Of a stretch of 64,000 nucleotides of DNA, positions 24,980 to 39,800 are shown piece after piece. The position numbers were made by a program, and so were the translations under genes. The notes beneath the pieces are model-generated. The model saw only the letters and a list, made by a program, of their open reading frames with translations. It was not told where the DNA came from and did no database searches. The DNA lies in NCBI RefSeq assembly GCF_037038585.1, contig NC_092520.1:120139001-120203000 (forward strand), given 5' to 3'. Position 1 is the first letter of the stretch. Each line of letters begins with the position of its first letter. Source of the stretch: Patagioenas fasciata (taxonomy: Eukaryota > Chordata > Aves > Columbiformes > Columbidae).

Positions 24980-27900
24980 GAAAGTATGGAGTTTTTCTCT
25001 GTGTGAGAAATAAATAGATGTTTATATTTTCCCTGCTATATAAGCTTACCCTCTCAATTTGTTCATACAGTTTTACTTGCACAATGCCAGCGAAAGTAAC
25101 TGCCAGCACAGGTACTTCTGTACCAAACAGTTGTACCAAGTTGCTGATTCTCTAAGCTTTATGAGCAAAAAGCTTGTACTCCATACTCTAGCTGATGGCT
25201 TTTCTGGTGAGGTACTTTGAAAGAAGTCACAGTCCTAAACACTGCTATGTCAGCAAAAGTTTCATGCATAAATCTGGGCTAAACCAAAGAACAAGGACAA
25301 GATGACAAAGAACAAGGACAATGTATCAGCGACCATGCTGCCCATAGCTAAAACATTCACATGATAACGGTCCCGGCAGAACTTTTGGAAACCCAAAAGA
25401 AACTCCTAAATAATTATTTTAATCTGCCTCTTTGCATATGGCTAATCTAGCTGTGCCACAATCTGTCAAAAGCTTTGTGTATTTGTCCAGTTAGGCAGCT
25501 CCCAAAACACAGGTCCAATTACACATATATATTTTAAGGCATTCTCCTAGCCTTCCTACATTTGTTTTCACTTTCATTTTCTTTATACAAGTCTTACAGT
25601 ACCACCCAGATGGTAAAAAAATGCTTGGCCATATTTACATAAACCCAGTTTCAGACACCAGAGAGTTAGAGGGAAAATAACACTGCAGGGAAAATAATGA
25701 AGATATACTTAGCAGCTTTCAGGTAAGTGCGTGCAATCAGACAATCTTGCAGTCCTTTTTTTTTTTCTTTTATTTACTATGCTCTACAAAAGAATCATAT
25801 AATAGATTACAGTGAGGGAAAGGGAAAGGGAAAGGGAAAGGGAAAGGGAAAGGGAAAGGGAAAGGGAAAGGAAAGGAAAGGAAAGGAAAGGAAAGGAAAG
25901 GAAAGGAAAGGAAAGGGAAAAATGTCTCCTGACCTAATACCTTTGAATCTGGAAACAATGAAAAGTACCTAGGAAAAAAAGAAATCTGAAAGCAACATAC
26001 TATGTACTAGCACAGATCAGCACATTTCAATTCATGTTGATGCAGTCAGCCCCTTATGCCAGGTGAGAACCAGGCACCATGTGGAATTTAGAGCACAACA
26101 TTAGGAATCAGGCAGATCCTTCACTGCTGTACTCATCACCTGTTTATTTAGTCTCATCCAGCACAGAAGAAATTCCCCAATTTACTGGTGTTTCACCTTG
26201 CACTCTCTACTATAGTGCAAGTTAAAAGGAAAGACAGAAGGCAGTGAAGATCTAATATGTTCTACTACCAAAACGAAGTTTGGGTTACTTTAGATCTTAT
26301 TATTAGCCTCTCAGTCTGGAATATTTTAAGAGAATGTGGATCAAATTTATGTCTGGCATAGTTCTGTTCACTTTCTGAGAGATTAATTTAGGTCTTTTAT
26401 TGTTTATGCCGTTTCACACATTGCATACAGGTACCAGCATAAGTCTGGAACAGAGACAAAATCACTGACTACATTTACCTACATCTCTATGCATGCCCTA
26501 ATTGAATCACAAGCAAAAATGATTGCAAGAACTGAATTTATCCAAAATTGTTAGTCTGATTTCAAACCAGCATCAAGAGGAGAGGCAAGCCTACATTATT
26601 CTGACCAAACAATGTAGCTTGATATCTCATCTTGGTGTCTAACGAAGTAATGTTTGCATAATGCATGAAGTCCAATTTAGGAAAATTGAAACTGCTTTGC
26701 CTTAAAGATGGCCAGATGTCTAGTGCGCATGTGATCAAGTGACAATTTTACACAGAGAAATGAAGACTGAGACTGAGGCAGATAAGTAATACAAGAGGAA
26801 ATTTTTCATTTCCATTTGCAGTGGGGAAGACCAGCAAACAGCTTGGTGATCTCAATTCTTCAATTATTAAAGCAGTAAAACTAAGTAACTGACATTATTA
26901 GACAAAAAGATGTTTTATTACAATATAATAATCTCTATAAATGGAAATAATGAGGTCACAGTTCGCTTTGTACAGTTCACAATTTTGATTGCCTTGAAAT
27001 TCAATCTCAATCTGCAGGACCTTCTAGGTAACAAAAAAAAAAACCAACATACTGGGCATGCTGCAGTAAATATACCTCAGGGAAATATCCACCTGAAAAG
27101 CCATTTGAAAGTACAGAACCATCAGAGTCTGATATATGGAGTGTGTGTACACAGATGGCAGTTATTTCTTTGTCTCAGTTATCCGACACACTTTACCAAA
27201 CATGAACTATCAGCCAAAGCTCACTATCCCTTGAGTCCACTAGCTACTGTTTCCAAGAATGATTTTGAGAGGCAAGGTCTGAAAACAGAGGTAAATTATC
27301 AGGTAAACAATATAGCTGGAAATAAAAAAATCACAAAATCTTGGGTACACATGCCCTTTTTCTGATCTGAGAAAGACATTGCAAATGTCAAGCCTGTTGA
27401 GATGAATATGCTCTGAGTAAAAATAAGTTACATTAATCAACAGACAATCACAATAAAGGTTGCTATGTACTACGTAATCAGGAAAAGGTGCAACAGACAG
27501 GTAACTATCACAGAAAGGTGACAAGCAGTTACCACTTCAAGAGGTTACCAGGAGCACAAGTTTTATAGAGACACAAACACAATGCCACTATTAAGCTTGT
27601 GCTTTTCTGTGTTCAACACAATTAGGAAATTTAGTTTTCAGGCTTCTTCTTTTGAAGATTTTAGTAATCTCTCTCAAGAATAAGGACCGGGAGGTCTGAA
27701 ATAGCATGGCTGTCTCATGAAATGTTCTCAAAATAGTAGCCAACTAGTTTTTTTGTCTCTCCTCCTCTGTTACAGTTCACTGTGATGCAACATATTTGTT
27801 CTGTTTCTCCCATACAGTTTTCACAGGGACTTTTGCCTTCCTAGAAGAGTGTTTATACAGAAGCAGATTACATGGCAGTGTAATCATCACAGTGTCTGTG

Positions 27901-30900
27901 TCAAATACATTGAAGTGTCTGCATGACCAAGGGTCTCTCCATTTTTCCAAATATACGTTCTTAACAACAGCTGGCCGAATTTTCTTCCTTCAAGCTTTGT
28001 GCTTTTTTTTTTATTTTCAAATCACAGCAGATACACTTAGCCTACTAATTTTTTTTTAAAGACCAGAATTCCTATGGAAGAATATTTAAAGAAAGTGACA
28101 AGACTTATACACCTTCATACATTTGTGAACATGGCTTTCAACTTGTCAAGTCATATGTATGACAATTACAACAGGTAATATAGCTAGGTATTTAATACCT
28201 CCCATGATTAAGTTCCTTAAGTACTTTTGAAAATTCTGTTCTCCTTGCAAAATATGGCACACGTAAGTCAGAGAAAGCAAGAATCAGTTATCCCTATTCC
28301 TGGGTCTCCCAAGGAATGCAGTTTCCTAGGCAAGCTCTGAGTACACACAGCTAGCCTTGGGGTAAGAACAGAAAATGATCAGAAAGGAAGGCAGGAGTTT
28401 CTTTGGTTTAAGAATCTCACAACAGCCTTAAGAGTTTAATCTTCTAGACCCCTGAACAGTTTCCTTATCTTTAGCATTTAAAAATAAATTTTTAAAAAAA
28501 TCAGTAAAATTCTTACATTAACATTAAAATGTTTGGTTTTATTTTTCATGGAGTGACTTCACTGCAACACCTAAGACGTGTAATTAAAACACATCCAAAA
28601 CTCTATGGTCAAAATGGTCTGCTTGTGTGTAGCATGCAAAAAGCTACTAAGAGTTGTACAAACATCTTCCTCTCACCACATTTCTTTAGCATTCAAGGGC
28701 TGCAAATGTCATTTGTAAAAGTAGGGAGAGAGACGCAAGTTTCTGAAGGAAATAGTAGTTTTAAGGGCAGAAAACAGCTTGTCCAATACAGTATGTAGCA
28801 GAACCACCTGTCTAAAAGTCTAACAAAAAGCAGACACATAAGAAGACAGAGGTGGAGACAGTTTTGAGGAAGTAATCTAAGAAAACATATAAAGAAACTA
28901 ATATATAATTATTTTTGACCAAATAAAAGTCCCTTTTTCCAAATCAAGAAAGTAATAAATGAAGACTACAGTGATATGAAAGGAGGAAAGTGTATGATGT
29001 TAACAAAAGCATGGAGGTGTTGGGACACAGATGCATCCCTGCAGTCTGTAGACTTTTTTAATTGAAGAAACCAAGCATTCATTTTATTCTTCAGTTCTGT
29101 GTAGTCACTCAGCATAAATATCTTGTCTGTATCACGAAAAGTATATCTGAGAGTACTTAGGAGTCAAGGGACACCATGTTCACTAAAAGAAAAAATCTTG
29201 AAGGGAAATGAAATATAATTCTCTAAACCTTATTTCTCAGCAATGAGACAATAAAGGAAATTATGTCCAATTAGACTGATGACAAGTTCTCATGCGGAAA
29301 AAAATTAAGGGTATGTGAGCTCCTCTGGGTTTTATTCATTGCAAGAATAGTATGGAAAATGAAGGGTATTGTTCTGATATTTAAATGACACTGATGAATA
29401 GTATTCACTCCTTACCGACCAAAAAAACTGACAGAAAGATGAAGACTCTTCTGTGACCCAATTAGAGATTATACAGGGTCACACTGTATTCAGATGTTCC
29501 TTCCTAACTACAAGGATATTCATAATCCCACTGGAATCACTCTATGGATGCTGTGATGTCTGGATCTGCATTCTCAAAACTTTATACCATTAGATTTTAC
29601 AAAATCATTGTCATTAGGCCTGCTTTATTATTTATGGATCCAATCACCAATATTTATTTGTTTCTTGGGTAGATCCATCACGGAAAGAACTAAGGAAGAC
29701 CAAACTATCAAAAATATGTTTTAAATTATATCAATATCATTCAGGAATCCAATAAACAGGTCAAAAGAAAAGTAATTACTCTTTCACGGAGTAATCACAG
29801 AAAGCTCAAGCTCTAAAATAAAGTTGATAAATGCTTTACCACTCAAAACCTAAACTGATTTAGGCAAAGAATCTGTCCATTTACTCCAAAGTAATTCAAT
29901 AGCCTTTGCAGCAATTTAGCAATAACTTTTTTAAATTAACCATTTCCCAAATGTTGGCAGTAGAGAAAAGGAAGCTATGTAGCATGAGACAGACAAGGCA
30001 GGCAACCAGTACTTTCTAAAGAAACTGTCACAGTGCATGTGCTTACTCTAAAGCCTGGGACCTATAGGCTCAAGAAACAGGGTATGGGAGTGGGAGAAAT
30101 CAATCATAAGAACTGGCATCAGGCTGGAAAGTAGTTTCTTTCTATACTTTGTACCAATACCAACTGATTTACTCAACGATGAGGTACCTGTTAGATACTG
30201 TAGTTCAGCTGTGGAAAAAAACATTCAGTCCAGCTGTTCTTCAGACCTTCTTTCAATGCCTGTTGCTGAGAAGATGAGACATTTCATTGTCCTGTATTAC
30301 TAAAAGTAAATTGCTCATCTGTTATTCACCTTTTGAGACAATACTAAGCCTAAGTCATCCATATTTGACAATCTGCTTGAACTCTGTTAAGACAGGTAAG
30401 CAGACAGAAAATCAGTCCTTTATCAAAGAGTTGCAACAGAAACTATTGTTCCTCCATGCAGCAAACTGTGTTTCCTGCCAAAGTAATAGTAAATTATAGC
30501 AATAAATATTTTACTGCTACACGTCACAGCACATAAGCTTCATTACAGAAAAATGAACATTAAGCTAGTCCATCCCATTGTACCTCAAAAAAGTGCAGCT
30601 TAACGCTTTTATCCAAGTGTCTATCAGCTAGGTCATGTTTTAGTTACACAAAATGGGGCTCTACAGGAGACCAGAAGTAGAAGCTGCTAAGGTGATATGT
30701 GAAAAAATCAATCCATGCTCATTTTTCTGCCTCCAGCTTCCTCCTTTCTGTTCTAAGTTTCACTGTTGAGATTATATTAGCCTCTCACAAGCTCAATGAT
30801 GGAACAGAAATCATAAATAGACTCAAGTTTCAGCTCATTATGACTACCTCCCAGAAACACTTTTATAGCAAGGCATTGGCTGCCAGAGCTTGAAGCAACA

Positions 30901-33900
30901 AGAATGAGTCTTTACATGAGGTGATTTTGATTTATCAGCAAAAATCCATGCAGCTTAGAAGTTGTCTATAATCCATAACTTTTTGTTCATGAGTGATCCA
31001 AACTTAATGACAGTAAATAAATGTGCTCTAGAAACAAGAATACTAACTTGATCATAATCTAGCAAAATGTTTAAGTGTATGATCAATATCTTAGTCCTCG
31101 TAAATTAACAGAACCACTCAAAATAAAATTTTATCCAAGACTTCAGTGTTCTCTTAGGTCACAAAGAACAAAAGAAGCTTGTAAAATTTGCATGGAGAAA
31201 TACAAACATCCTGAGGCATTCTATTATTTTAGAGATGATCTGAACTCACCACCTGGAAAACTAACCCCTTAAAAATGAGAGAAACCACCTGTCTACACAA
31301 TTGCTTTACAAATAGATTAGATAAAACAGTGAGATAGAGTTGGAAAAAACACTACAAGTTAACAATGAACAACAAGATATCAGACTTGTGCTCAAATAGT
31401 GTCTTGCATTATCTTTGAGAAGAAGCCTGTAAACAAAATATTTGGGGCTACACAGTAGGGTGAAAAACAAATTTAATATGGATTTAAATTAGCCTTGACT
31501 TACTCTGGAAAGATTCACCAGGTTACATTTATGTAATTGCAGATGCTCCAATAATAGTTTTAACTATCAAGTAAATAGACATAGAGAATAAAAATATGCA
31601 AGAAATTCAGACTTAATTATAAGCTCTGAATACTATTTTAGACAAGTCTCCACATTGAGATTTGTCTTTTAAACACCTATTACATCTAGTGGAGAAGAAA
31701 AATGAGCACGTGGGAACTTTGAAACGGAAGTTTAAAAAAGTCTATCAATACATAAAGGGGCAAAAAAGAGTAAAGATTGCTTTTATTCTACAATATTTAA
31801 CTGAACAAAAGGGAAATACAGCATTCATAAAGATATATGAAAGCCTAGAGGGTACACGCAAATGAATGAAGTGATGAAACACACAAAAGAAACACTCTAT
31901 GAATTACCTTTTCAGATTACCTGAGAATAAAGGGATAAGCATATATCCAGCAGGTAACCAATTAAAAGTTGTATGAAAAGGTAAGTACAGTTTATAATCT
32001 CATTTCTCACACTGTCTCCTCAACACACTTTATGTACAGCTGTGTTTAAAATGAGATTCCAGTTGCTAAAACCATGTGTCAAATTCTTCCTTCACCAGCA
32101 ACTTGTGTTGCAGCCTCAGATTCCTGTAGCTACATGGTTAAGACTATGTATACACACAAGCACACAGGCTTTGATGTTATTAAGATGTAATAGTCTGTGT
32201 AATCTCATTGTGTTTTTATTTCTCTCTCACGAAACTATTTCTAGAGGATTTTTTTTCCTATCAGTTACATCTGATTCCCACTTTGCATATCGACATGGTC
32301 TCTCCCATTTTTCTGTTCTTTTAGACACAAGCCAGTACTGCTTACCTGTAGACAACCAGGCTATAGTAAGCCACATTAAGATCTAGAGTTTTATAAAGCA
32401 ACTCATAAACTTTAGCTGTTGTTGATAAGAACTGGGTTGTTGTCAAAACTTGGAGCATGGACTTTAATGCAAAAGCATATGCTTCCTGGACACCATTTTG
32501 AATGGGAAGTGTTAATAAAAGAGACACTGAGATAAGAAAACTGAATCATCTGGAATTCTTACACCTGCTTTAAAAAATAAAGTGTGGGGAAAAAGTTTAA
32601 ATTAAGATTGCAGATTAATTTTCAGATTCAAAAAACTCACTTAGAAGATATCTAACAGCAATGTTCATTATGACTACAGATACAACAATGTTTTTAAATG
32701 CAGAAAAGGTTGAAATAAAATCTTGCGATAGATAGGAATATTGCATCTTACAAGTCAGGGTCTTTAATGACATTGTAACATGAAATGTCAAGTTTCAGAT
32801 TTCTGTAACTTTATAAAGAGATGAAAACCAAGACAAAGGAGCATAATATGCACACAAGAAGATTTAATTTGGCTCATAATGTCCATGTGTCATTACTTTG
32901 TAATCAACCAGTTAGTTTCTTTAAAATCAGTCCAAGCTCACATTCTATTAAGTTTCTGATAAAGGAAAGACATCAAGATATTTATGGAATATATGGCTTT
33001 CATCTGTTAAAAAGCCACCCTAAAATTTTTGAATGGACATTCAAACATCTGAGATTTTTAAATTTCAAAATACTCTTGTCTAGTATCAATCACTTCTGTC
33101 ATTTTATAACATCATGCCATAGCTCAAAATGCTTAAATTACTTTCTTCTTCAACTGCCACTTGAGACTTCCTCCTCATATCACTCATTATTCAGCCTGCT
33201 TTTACTTCTTTATTCTTACACAATTCCTATTTCTTGCTACTTAATATTGGCTTTTTTAGACTGTGCCTCAAAGAAATCCTCCATGTCACAGACAAAGGAA
33301 AAGTCAACACTGCCTATGCAGGAAACAAGTTTCTATTGTCATCATAAAGATGTTCTAATGATGGGCCTCTAAAAGAAGAGCATCTACATTGCTTTCTTAC
33401 AATCATTCCTGTTTCTTATGGAAATCTCGAGGTTCCAAACAGATATATTTGAAAGCAACTAGGAAATGAATCACTGGTAAGGCCTTTAGGGAAAGTGGCA
33501 TAAACCCTCAGCAAACAGTCTAGAATGCAGGGCCAGCCACATGCTCCTGTGGATTGCACCATCTTTGCCTAGGAGAACATTACCTTTCCCTTGACTGCAA
33601 GCCTTTTTGAAGGGTTCCCTAACATTTCTTCTCCTTGTGGCACTTCCAGCCTCAGTCTAAGAGGATTTCCTTTTCCTCGAGGCCACAAGTACTCACATAC
33701 AATTAATCTGATGTTATCTTTGCTGTAGGTAGGTGTCTAATAGCAACTTTTTCCTGACAGTTAAAGAAACAGTGAGATATTAATATCCATATTCAAATCT
33801 AATCCTAATTGAAACAAAGTTATTCACATGTGAAAAGCTTTGCTCTACAAAACTGGCTTGAACATTCAACTGAACACCCATTGAATAGATAACTTAAAGA

Positions 33901-36765
33901 AAATAATTTTACTTCCTAGGTTTTACCTACAGGATGAAAAGAGATGGTGAAAACTGATAGGAAAATACACCTGTATAGTTTGATGTCTAGAAAAGCTCCA
34001 CATGATATTCCCACAAAAGTGCTGCAGATCAAGAAAAAAAATGATACAGCTAAGGGCTAAGTTTGGAAGTACACAGCAGGAAAATCCTCCTTGTACATGT
34101 TGGTGATCTCAGGCTTGAAATAGAAGAGATGGAAATCAATGTAATCATCTTTCTTTTTGCCTAATCAACTACCATCTTGCTGAGTTGCCTTAACAGAATA
34201 ACTCAACTTTTAATAATAATTTAAGGGAGAAAAAGTTCCTGTCCTGATGAGAAATATGGCATATGTAGATTATCACAAGAATACCCTTTTCTTTCTCCCA
34301 GAATACTATTTTAAATTCTGTACATGATTTTCACACACATACCTCTCCCTTGGAGAGTTCAATTTTATGACAGGAATCAGACTGAAGCTGGTCCCTTCAT
34401 TCCTCTTCCTCTGTCACAGATAATTCCCAGCTACTGTTTCTATTCAGCTGTTTGTGTACCCATGGTCCAGCAGTTCACAAGTTACATGAAAAACTGCTTA
34501 CTCAAAAATAATTTTTTAAAAATTATTATTTTTAATTACAAAAAATGTTAAATGTTTTTTTCCAGTAGAGCATCACAGAGCTATTGCATACTGTCACCAA
34601 ACAGCTGAAATAACACAAACGGTGGAAAAGCAGCTCCTTAATTGGTTCTGCCACTGGAGAGATAAGATATCATACAGCACCATAGCTGGTAGGTTTGTGA
34701 GGAGCACTTCCCATATTTATTCTAAATTTCAGACTGCAGGCTCAGTTCTGCTCTCTCAGGAATGTTTGGATAAAATCAAAAGCAATAGAGCAGAAATTGA
34801 GTGTTTGGACAAAAGTTTTCTACATTTGAGTGCCTAATCCCCTATATTAACAATTAGGTTTGAGAACAGACGTGAAACTCAAAAGTGTTTAGCTACTTCA
34901 GATTCAGTTGCAGTGGGATATACTGTCCACAAGCATATCTGAAATAAGCTCAATTTCTTGTCAGAAGTTTAAATACAGCTTTAAGCAGACTTGAGTCCCT
35001 ACAACTTCAGGTACCTGCATTTTACATTTCATCATTTTTTTTATTTATCGTTCTGCCGTTACAGATCATGTGTAGGTTTTTTTTCAGCTGTAACCAAAAA
35101 ATATCTCTATGCCATACACTCATTAACTATCCTAATATGACCATCTACTATCAAAGAGATACTGTGTGCATCCTTTTAAATTGACATCTTGATGTCTCTT
35201 TCCGTCTCGGTGCCATAAAATATCCTGAACAAAAAGTCAAGGGCTAAGTAATAATCGTCCAAGAACCACTGGTTCTTTCTATTATTATTATTTTTTTCTT
35301 CTTCCTACCTGAAGCAGTTATTATCAAATGCTTTAATTACTACTCCACACCCATTTCCATCGCTCCAAAATACTACTTACAAGCTAATTCAGAGAGGCAA
35401 AGAGCAAAAAGACTTTGAAAAGTAAACATCCTCACCATTGTCCCCATTGCTTTTGAACAGAGTACTTATTCCTAGAGTATACATAAATACAAGTCAGAGG
35501 ATCAAAGCTGAATAGATCTTCCAATAAATCATTCCCTGGACAGGTCATTTTGGTAGAGTCAGTGAAGGGCAAGATAATTAGCTATTTATTAGTTCAAGAA
35601 TGTAGCAGGTACTCCCATTGCTTGACATTCAGTACTTCACATGAAATATGACCAATACATTTCACACTCTTTGAATACACAGCAAATTTGTTCCCAGCAC
35701 GTAATATGTTCTGTCTTTACTTGCCAGATTTCCCATTCCCAGGGAACGCAGGAGTCTCTGACCACCTAGTATTTTACACCCTGCAGTATTTTACATTCTC
35801 CCATATACACAGGCAAAACCAAATAATCAGGCTGAATGACCATCATTCAAATTCAGGAGCTTCTGTTCCAAAAATGCAAAACATACACGCAGTGCACTTA
35901 TTAGATTCTTATGCGACTATTGTACACAGCCGCCTTTGAATGTGAATAAGAGAAAGTCATTGCTTGAAGAGGTTACTATAAGAGCTTTAAGTAAATTAAG
36001 ATATTAACACGTCCTCCATTTCCAAGCTGTATTAAGGAAAAAATCATTCTAGTTTACAAAGAGGAATACTGTGCTAAATTCAAACTTGAAGTTGCACAAA
36101 TAGCCGCACCTACATAAGCATCCAACCTGCTTTCTAAATCTGAACATGTTGCTGCAGAACTGAGGAATTTCCTGGAGTTAAGAAGACCACAGCAACTGAT
36201 CAACTGTTATGTTTTGCAAGGTTCACTATTGTCACACTATCACACAGATTCTTTCAGTTTCTACTGCTTTTATACATGCAGTAGAGCTATATATATCTTC
36301 TTCAATATTATACTTTAAGGCTAAAGACTGTTGTTAACTCAGACAAAGAAAAGTAACCACTGAAGAGATGCTGAATTTCAAATAAATACACTGATAGTAT
36401 GTGACGACTGTCATTAACTCCACATTATGAAGCTCTGTATATTTGATTGACTCTTGAAACATTAATTCAAAAATTTTCTTGACAATAACTTTGCTTCATA
36501 CTTTTTTTTCCTAGAGATGCTTTTTTCACCATTCAAGATCTACCAGTATTTTGTAGTAGACAAAACAGAGCATAATATTGCTTGTAGGTTTGTTCTTCTC
36601 TTGAAGAGACACAAAACAGTCATCTGAAAAACAGAGCTATAGCTGAAAACCGAACTAAATCAGCAAAACAACTTATCCTAATGGTATTTATTGTGTTTTT
36701 CAAAACCTAGTAGTGATGCCAAGACCAGCAGTGCAGATAAAAATCTTTCTTAGCAAGTCACTTAC
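24980..36765. other. GABRG3 intron 3, right segment
   Basis: AT-rich intron between the NUMT and exon 3, holding the compound satellite at 25.8 kb. The longest open frames are 151 codons (26,910-27,365, plus) and 183 codons (32,821-33,372, plus). Both are rich in Phe/Leu/Ser/His with no domain I recognise, and are treated as chance. Confidence 0.6.
25816..25920 (+). repeat. Compound (GGGAAA)9(GGAAA)9 microsatellite
   Basis: Nine perfect hexamers (25,816-25,869) switch to nine perfect pentamers (25,870-25,914) and end in one more hexamer. It lies in intron 3, about 0.9 kb from the NUMT. Confidence 0.97.
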
Positions 36766-36833
36766 CATATTTATTGACGATACTGGACCAATGCTGTTGA
36801 CATAAATATCAACATCAATAACTGTTGGTTTTA
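36766..36833 (-). CDS. GABRG3: GABRG3 exon 3 (beta1 strand region)
   Basis: This 68-bp exon has the size of the third coding exon in vertebrate GABA-A subunit genes. The minus strand has a CTCTCCACAG acceptor, then TA plus 22 codons encoding KPTVIDVDIYVNSIGPVSSI and NM, then a GTAAG donor. The DIYVNSIGPVSSINM signature is gamma-specific, and IDVDIYVNS matches gamma-3 rather than gamma-1 or gamma-2. It belongs to the outer beta1/beta2 part of the extracellular domain. The benzodiazepine-site Phe and the Cys-loop are encoded in later exons outside the window. The exon is too short for an ORF scan and was found by reading the minus strand. With exons 1 and 2 it gives 90 uninterrupted residues with no stop and no frame conflict. 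Confidence 0.97.
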
Positions 36834-39800
36834 CTGTGGAGAGAAAAAAAATGCTTTATATTATTTTGCAGAAGACATAAAGTAATCACTTCAAACATTT
36901 TCTTCCCAATAGCTGTAAGGTCCATTCTACAAGTAGAAGCACTAAGAAATATGGATTATGTATTTTTCAGGAAGAAAAGGTTATTTTCCTCATACCCAAC
37001 CAATATTACTGTAAATTAAAGCCTGTAGCACTTTATCATCATGATTCCCATTCATCTCAGCAGCAATTTGTTAAGGAAACTTTCAGTGCTCAAAGTCAAA
37101 ACAGAAGTGACTGACATGAAGCTAGAAATAATGCAGCATATCACTTTTTCCCACTGCCTCAACAAAGAGGTCCCTTGCCACATTTGTTCCACACCAAAAT
37201 ATCTGTCCAGATTTTTCCATCTCATCAGCCCTGAAATCCTCCTAACTTGGCGTAAAATCACTATGAAATCCATTCAGCTAAACCTGAGCAACTCTTCTCC
37301 TTTCAGTTTAGACTCATTCCCTTTAGCCCACGTTGCCTTTGCACTCATTCTTCCAGAGGTTTTTTAGTTTGATTTGGTTTAGTCAATTAAAGTTTCTCAC
37401 AAGATCTTCCATGTCTTCAGACCTCCAGGTTTGAATAGGCCAGGACAAGTTCTGTACTTCTTTCTTTAGCTGAGGTCATTGGAATTTATCTTCCTTTTAG
37501 CATTTTTGGTGTCAGTGTACTTGCTGAATGTTATTCAGATAGTTCTTACTAGTGATGTAGCCTAACTCTAAAATAATGCCACTCTTACACTAAAAGGCAT
37601 ATTGTTTGGTTTTTTTTTTACTTATACTGTCTTCCTTCCAACCCCACAGGGTATACACTAACGTCTAAATTGAGATCTTAATTTGTGTTTTACTTTCTCC
37701 AGTGTCAGCTGACACAAAACTATAAGTACAAATCCTGTTCTAATCTGCATAGTCAGAACTGATGCAAATCTGGCCCTAGTAGGCCAACAACTTCTGTTAG
37801 ACATCTTGTTTTCCCATTGAGGTACCTTTCCCTCTCTATGGTCTTCACAAATCTTGAAGTAGAAATTCGAAACACTGAAGTTTTGGAACTATGCTGAACT
37901 CGAGTTTTTTTCACCAATCCCCAAGCCCCCTAGAATGAGGAAATTCAGGTAAATCAGCATCTCAAAACCCAGAGAGCTTTCCTTGAGCAAGCTACTGAGC
38001 AGACAAGTGAGGAGCAGTTAAATACTATGGTTCTGTGGGAAGCTTATCTCAGGTGGATATCAGTTAATTTGTCTAAAGCTTAAGAAGTCATCCAGCACAA
38101 AGCTGAGGATGGACAGAAATCTCCACATGTAAAGATGAATATTTTTGCATCCCCCAAATTTCAGACTAAAAATGAGATGCCGAGAAGTTTTAAAGTACCT
38201 GAAAAGTTAGATCGTTCTGAAAAAAATAGGCAGGTTGGCTTGTCATGTAAGACTTCGGTATATGCATATCTTTAGGAAGACTATATCTAATGTTGCAAAA
38301 CCAGACATTAAAGTGAGTACAAATAGTGGTTGAAGATGATAACCATTCATTAAGTACCACACACTTATTTGACTGCATATGGTCAGAACACCCGGGATTA
38401 TTTAAGGTTACAGTTTCAAATTGTCTCAAGGACTGGTTTATAAACTTTTATCTTCCCTTCAGCAAAAGAAAATCTGAACTCAGCTGAAAAAGCACAACTG
38501 ATTAATGCAAATGTAATTGTACCCAGCTAATAACTAAATAGGAGTCTAGCAGCTTCTGGTAATGAGACTTGCCTCAAAATGCAGTAATAAATGTCATTAC
38601 AGAGGTATTGGTAATAGCGAGGAACAACAGCTAGCTCTTTTACCAAGGTAGCATACATGGAACAAAGGGCTCTGATCTTTTTTAAGGCTTATGCACATAC
38701 CTAGTTGGAAGTTCAACACTAAGGAGTTCTGGTGAACATTAATGGGACTAGACTTAGTGGTGCAAATTGGCATGCAGTTGAATCTTGGCAGGATCAGGGA
38801 CAAAGTTCAGAACAAGAACACAGTGCTTGGAATCCAGTTTTGTTTAATCATTGCAGTTAAGTATATAAATAGATTATGAGATTATAATTTTTCCTGAATG
38901 TGCTGGGACAAATTCTCTTCTGGTGCAAAAAAAATGAAGCACTGTTTGTTAATGCTAAAGAAAATTTGGTCTTAGTCACAGTAAAGATCTACTCTTGAAA
39001 CAGAGGCAAACTAAGCAGCAGTCACTTCTTATGTCAAATTAAATCAGCACCTAGCCTCAGACACTCCTAGTGAAATTCAAATTAAAAATTAAAAAAAAAA
39101 ACCAAACAAAAACAAACACACAAAAAAACCCAGGTAAGCTATTATATCACTACAACAACAAAAATGACTGAAAGTTCCTTTGAATGAAACTTTGTTTTCC
39201 TAGGCAGGGGCAGAAAATACCATTGTAATATGATTGCATGGCAAATATGTGTTCAGGTTTTGAAAGAAAAGACAGAAGAGTATAGTTCTTTTTGCAGTGG
39301 TCTCTTATGGATACAAACAAACATAAACTGGGAGAACATCAAGTATACATTTTAGATTTGTTATCATAGGATTTTAATTGAAAATACCAACCATTTTGAG
39401 GAAAAAAAAAAAAAAAGATTACTTCACCCAAAATGCATTATGAAAAAGAAAATAACTGAGTTTTAAAGTTATAATGTCTTATTGGAAAGAAGTCACCTTT
39501 TACCAGTCTTCAAAATAAACTGAGTTTCATGGAAAGACATAAATAGTTACTTTACCAATTATTTCAAGGCCTGCTCAGTTTTCCTGTAAACTACATGTAT
39601 TTGTGAACATTCAGTCCATGGACTAATTTAAGTCACGTATGAAGTTGCTGTGCTGCAGATGGAGCATTTTTCTTGCACTAAGGAAGTCCTCACAGTCTTG
39701 TTCATTGAACAACAGAAGTTTTAATACCTCACTAAAAGCTGGCAATAAGATTATAAATGGATATTCAGCTCCAGTACTGTTTTGATAGTACAATCAGTCC

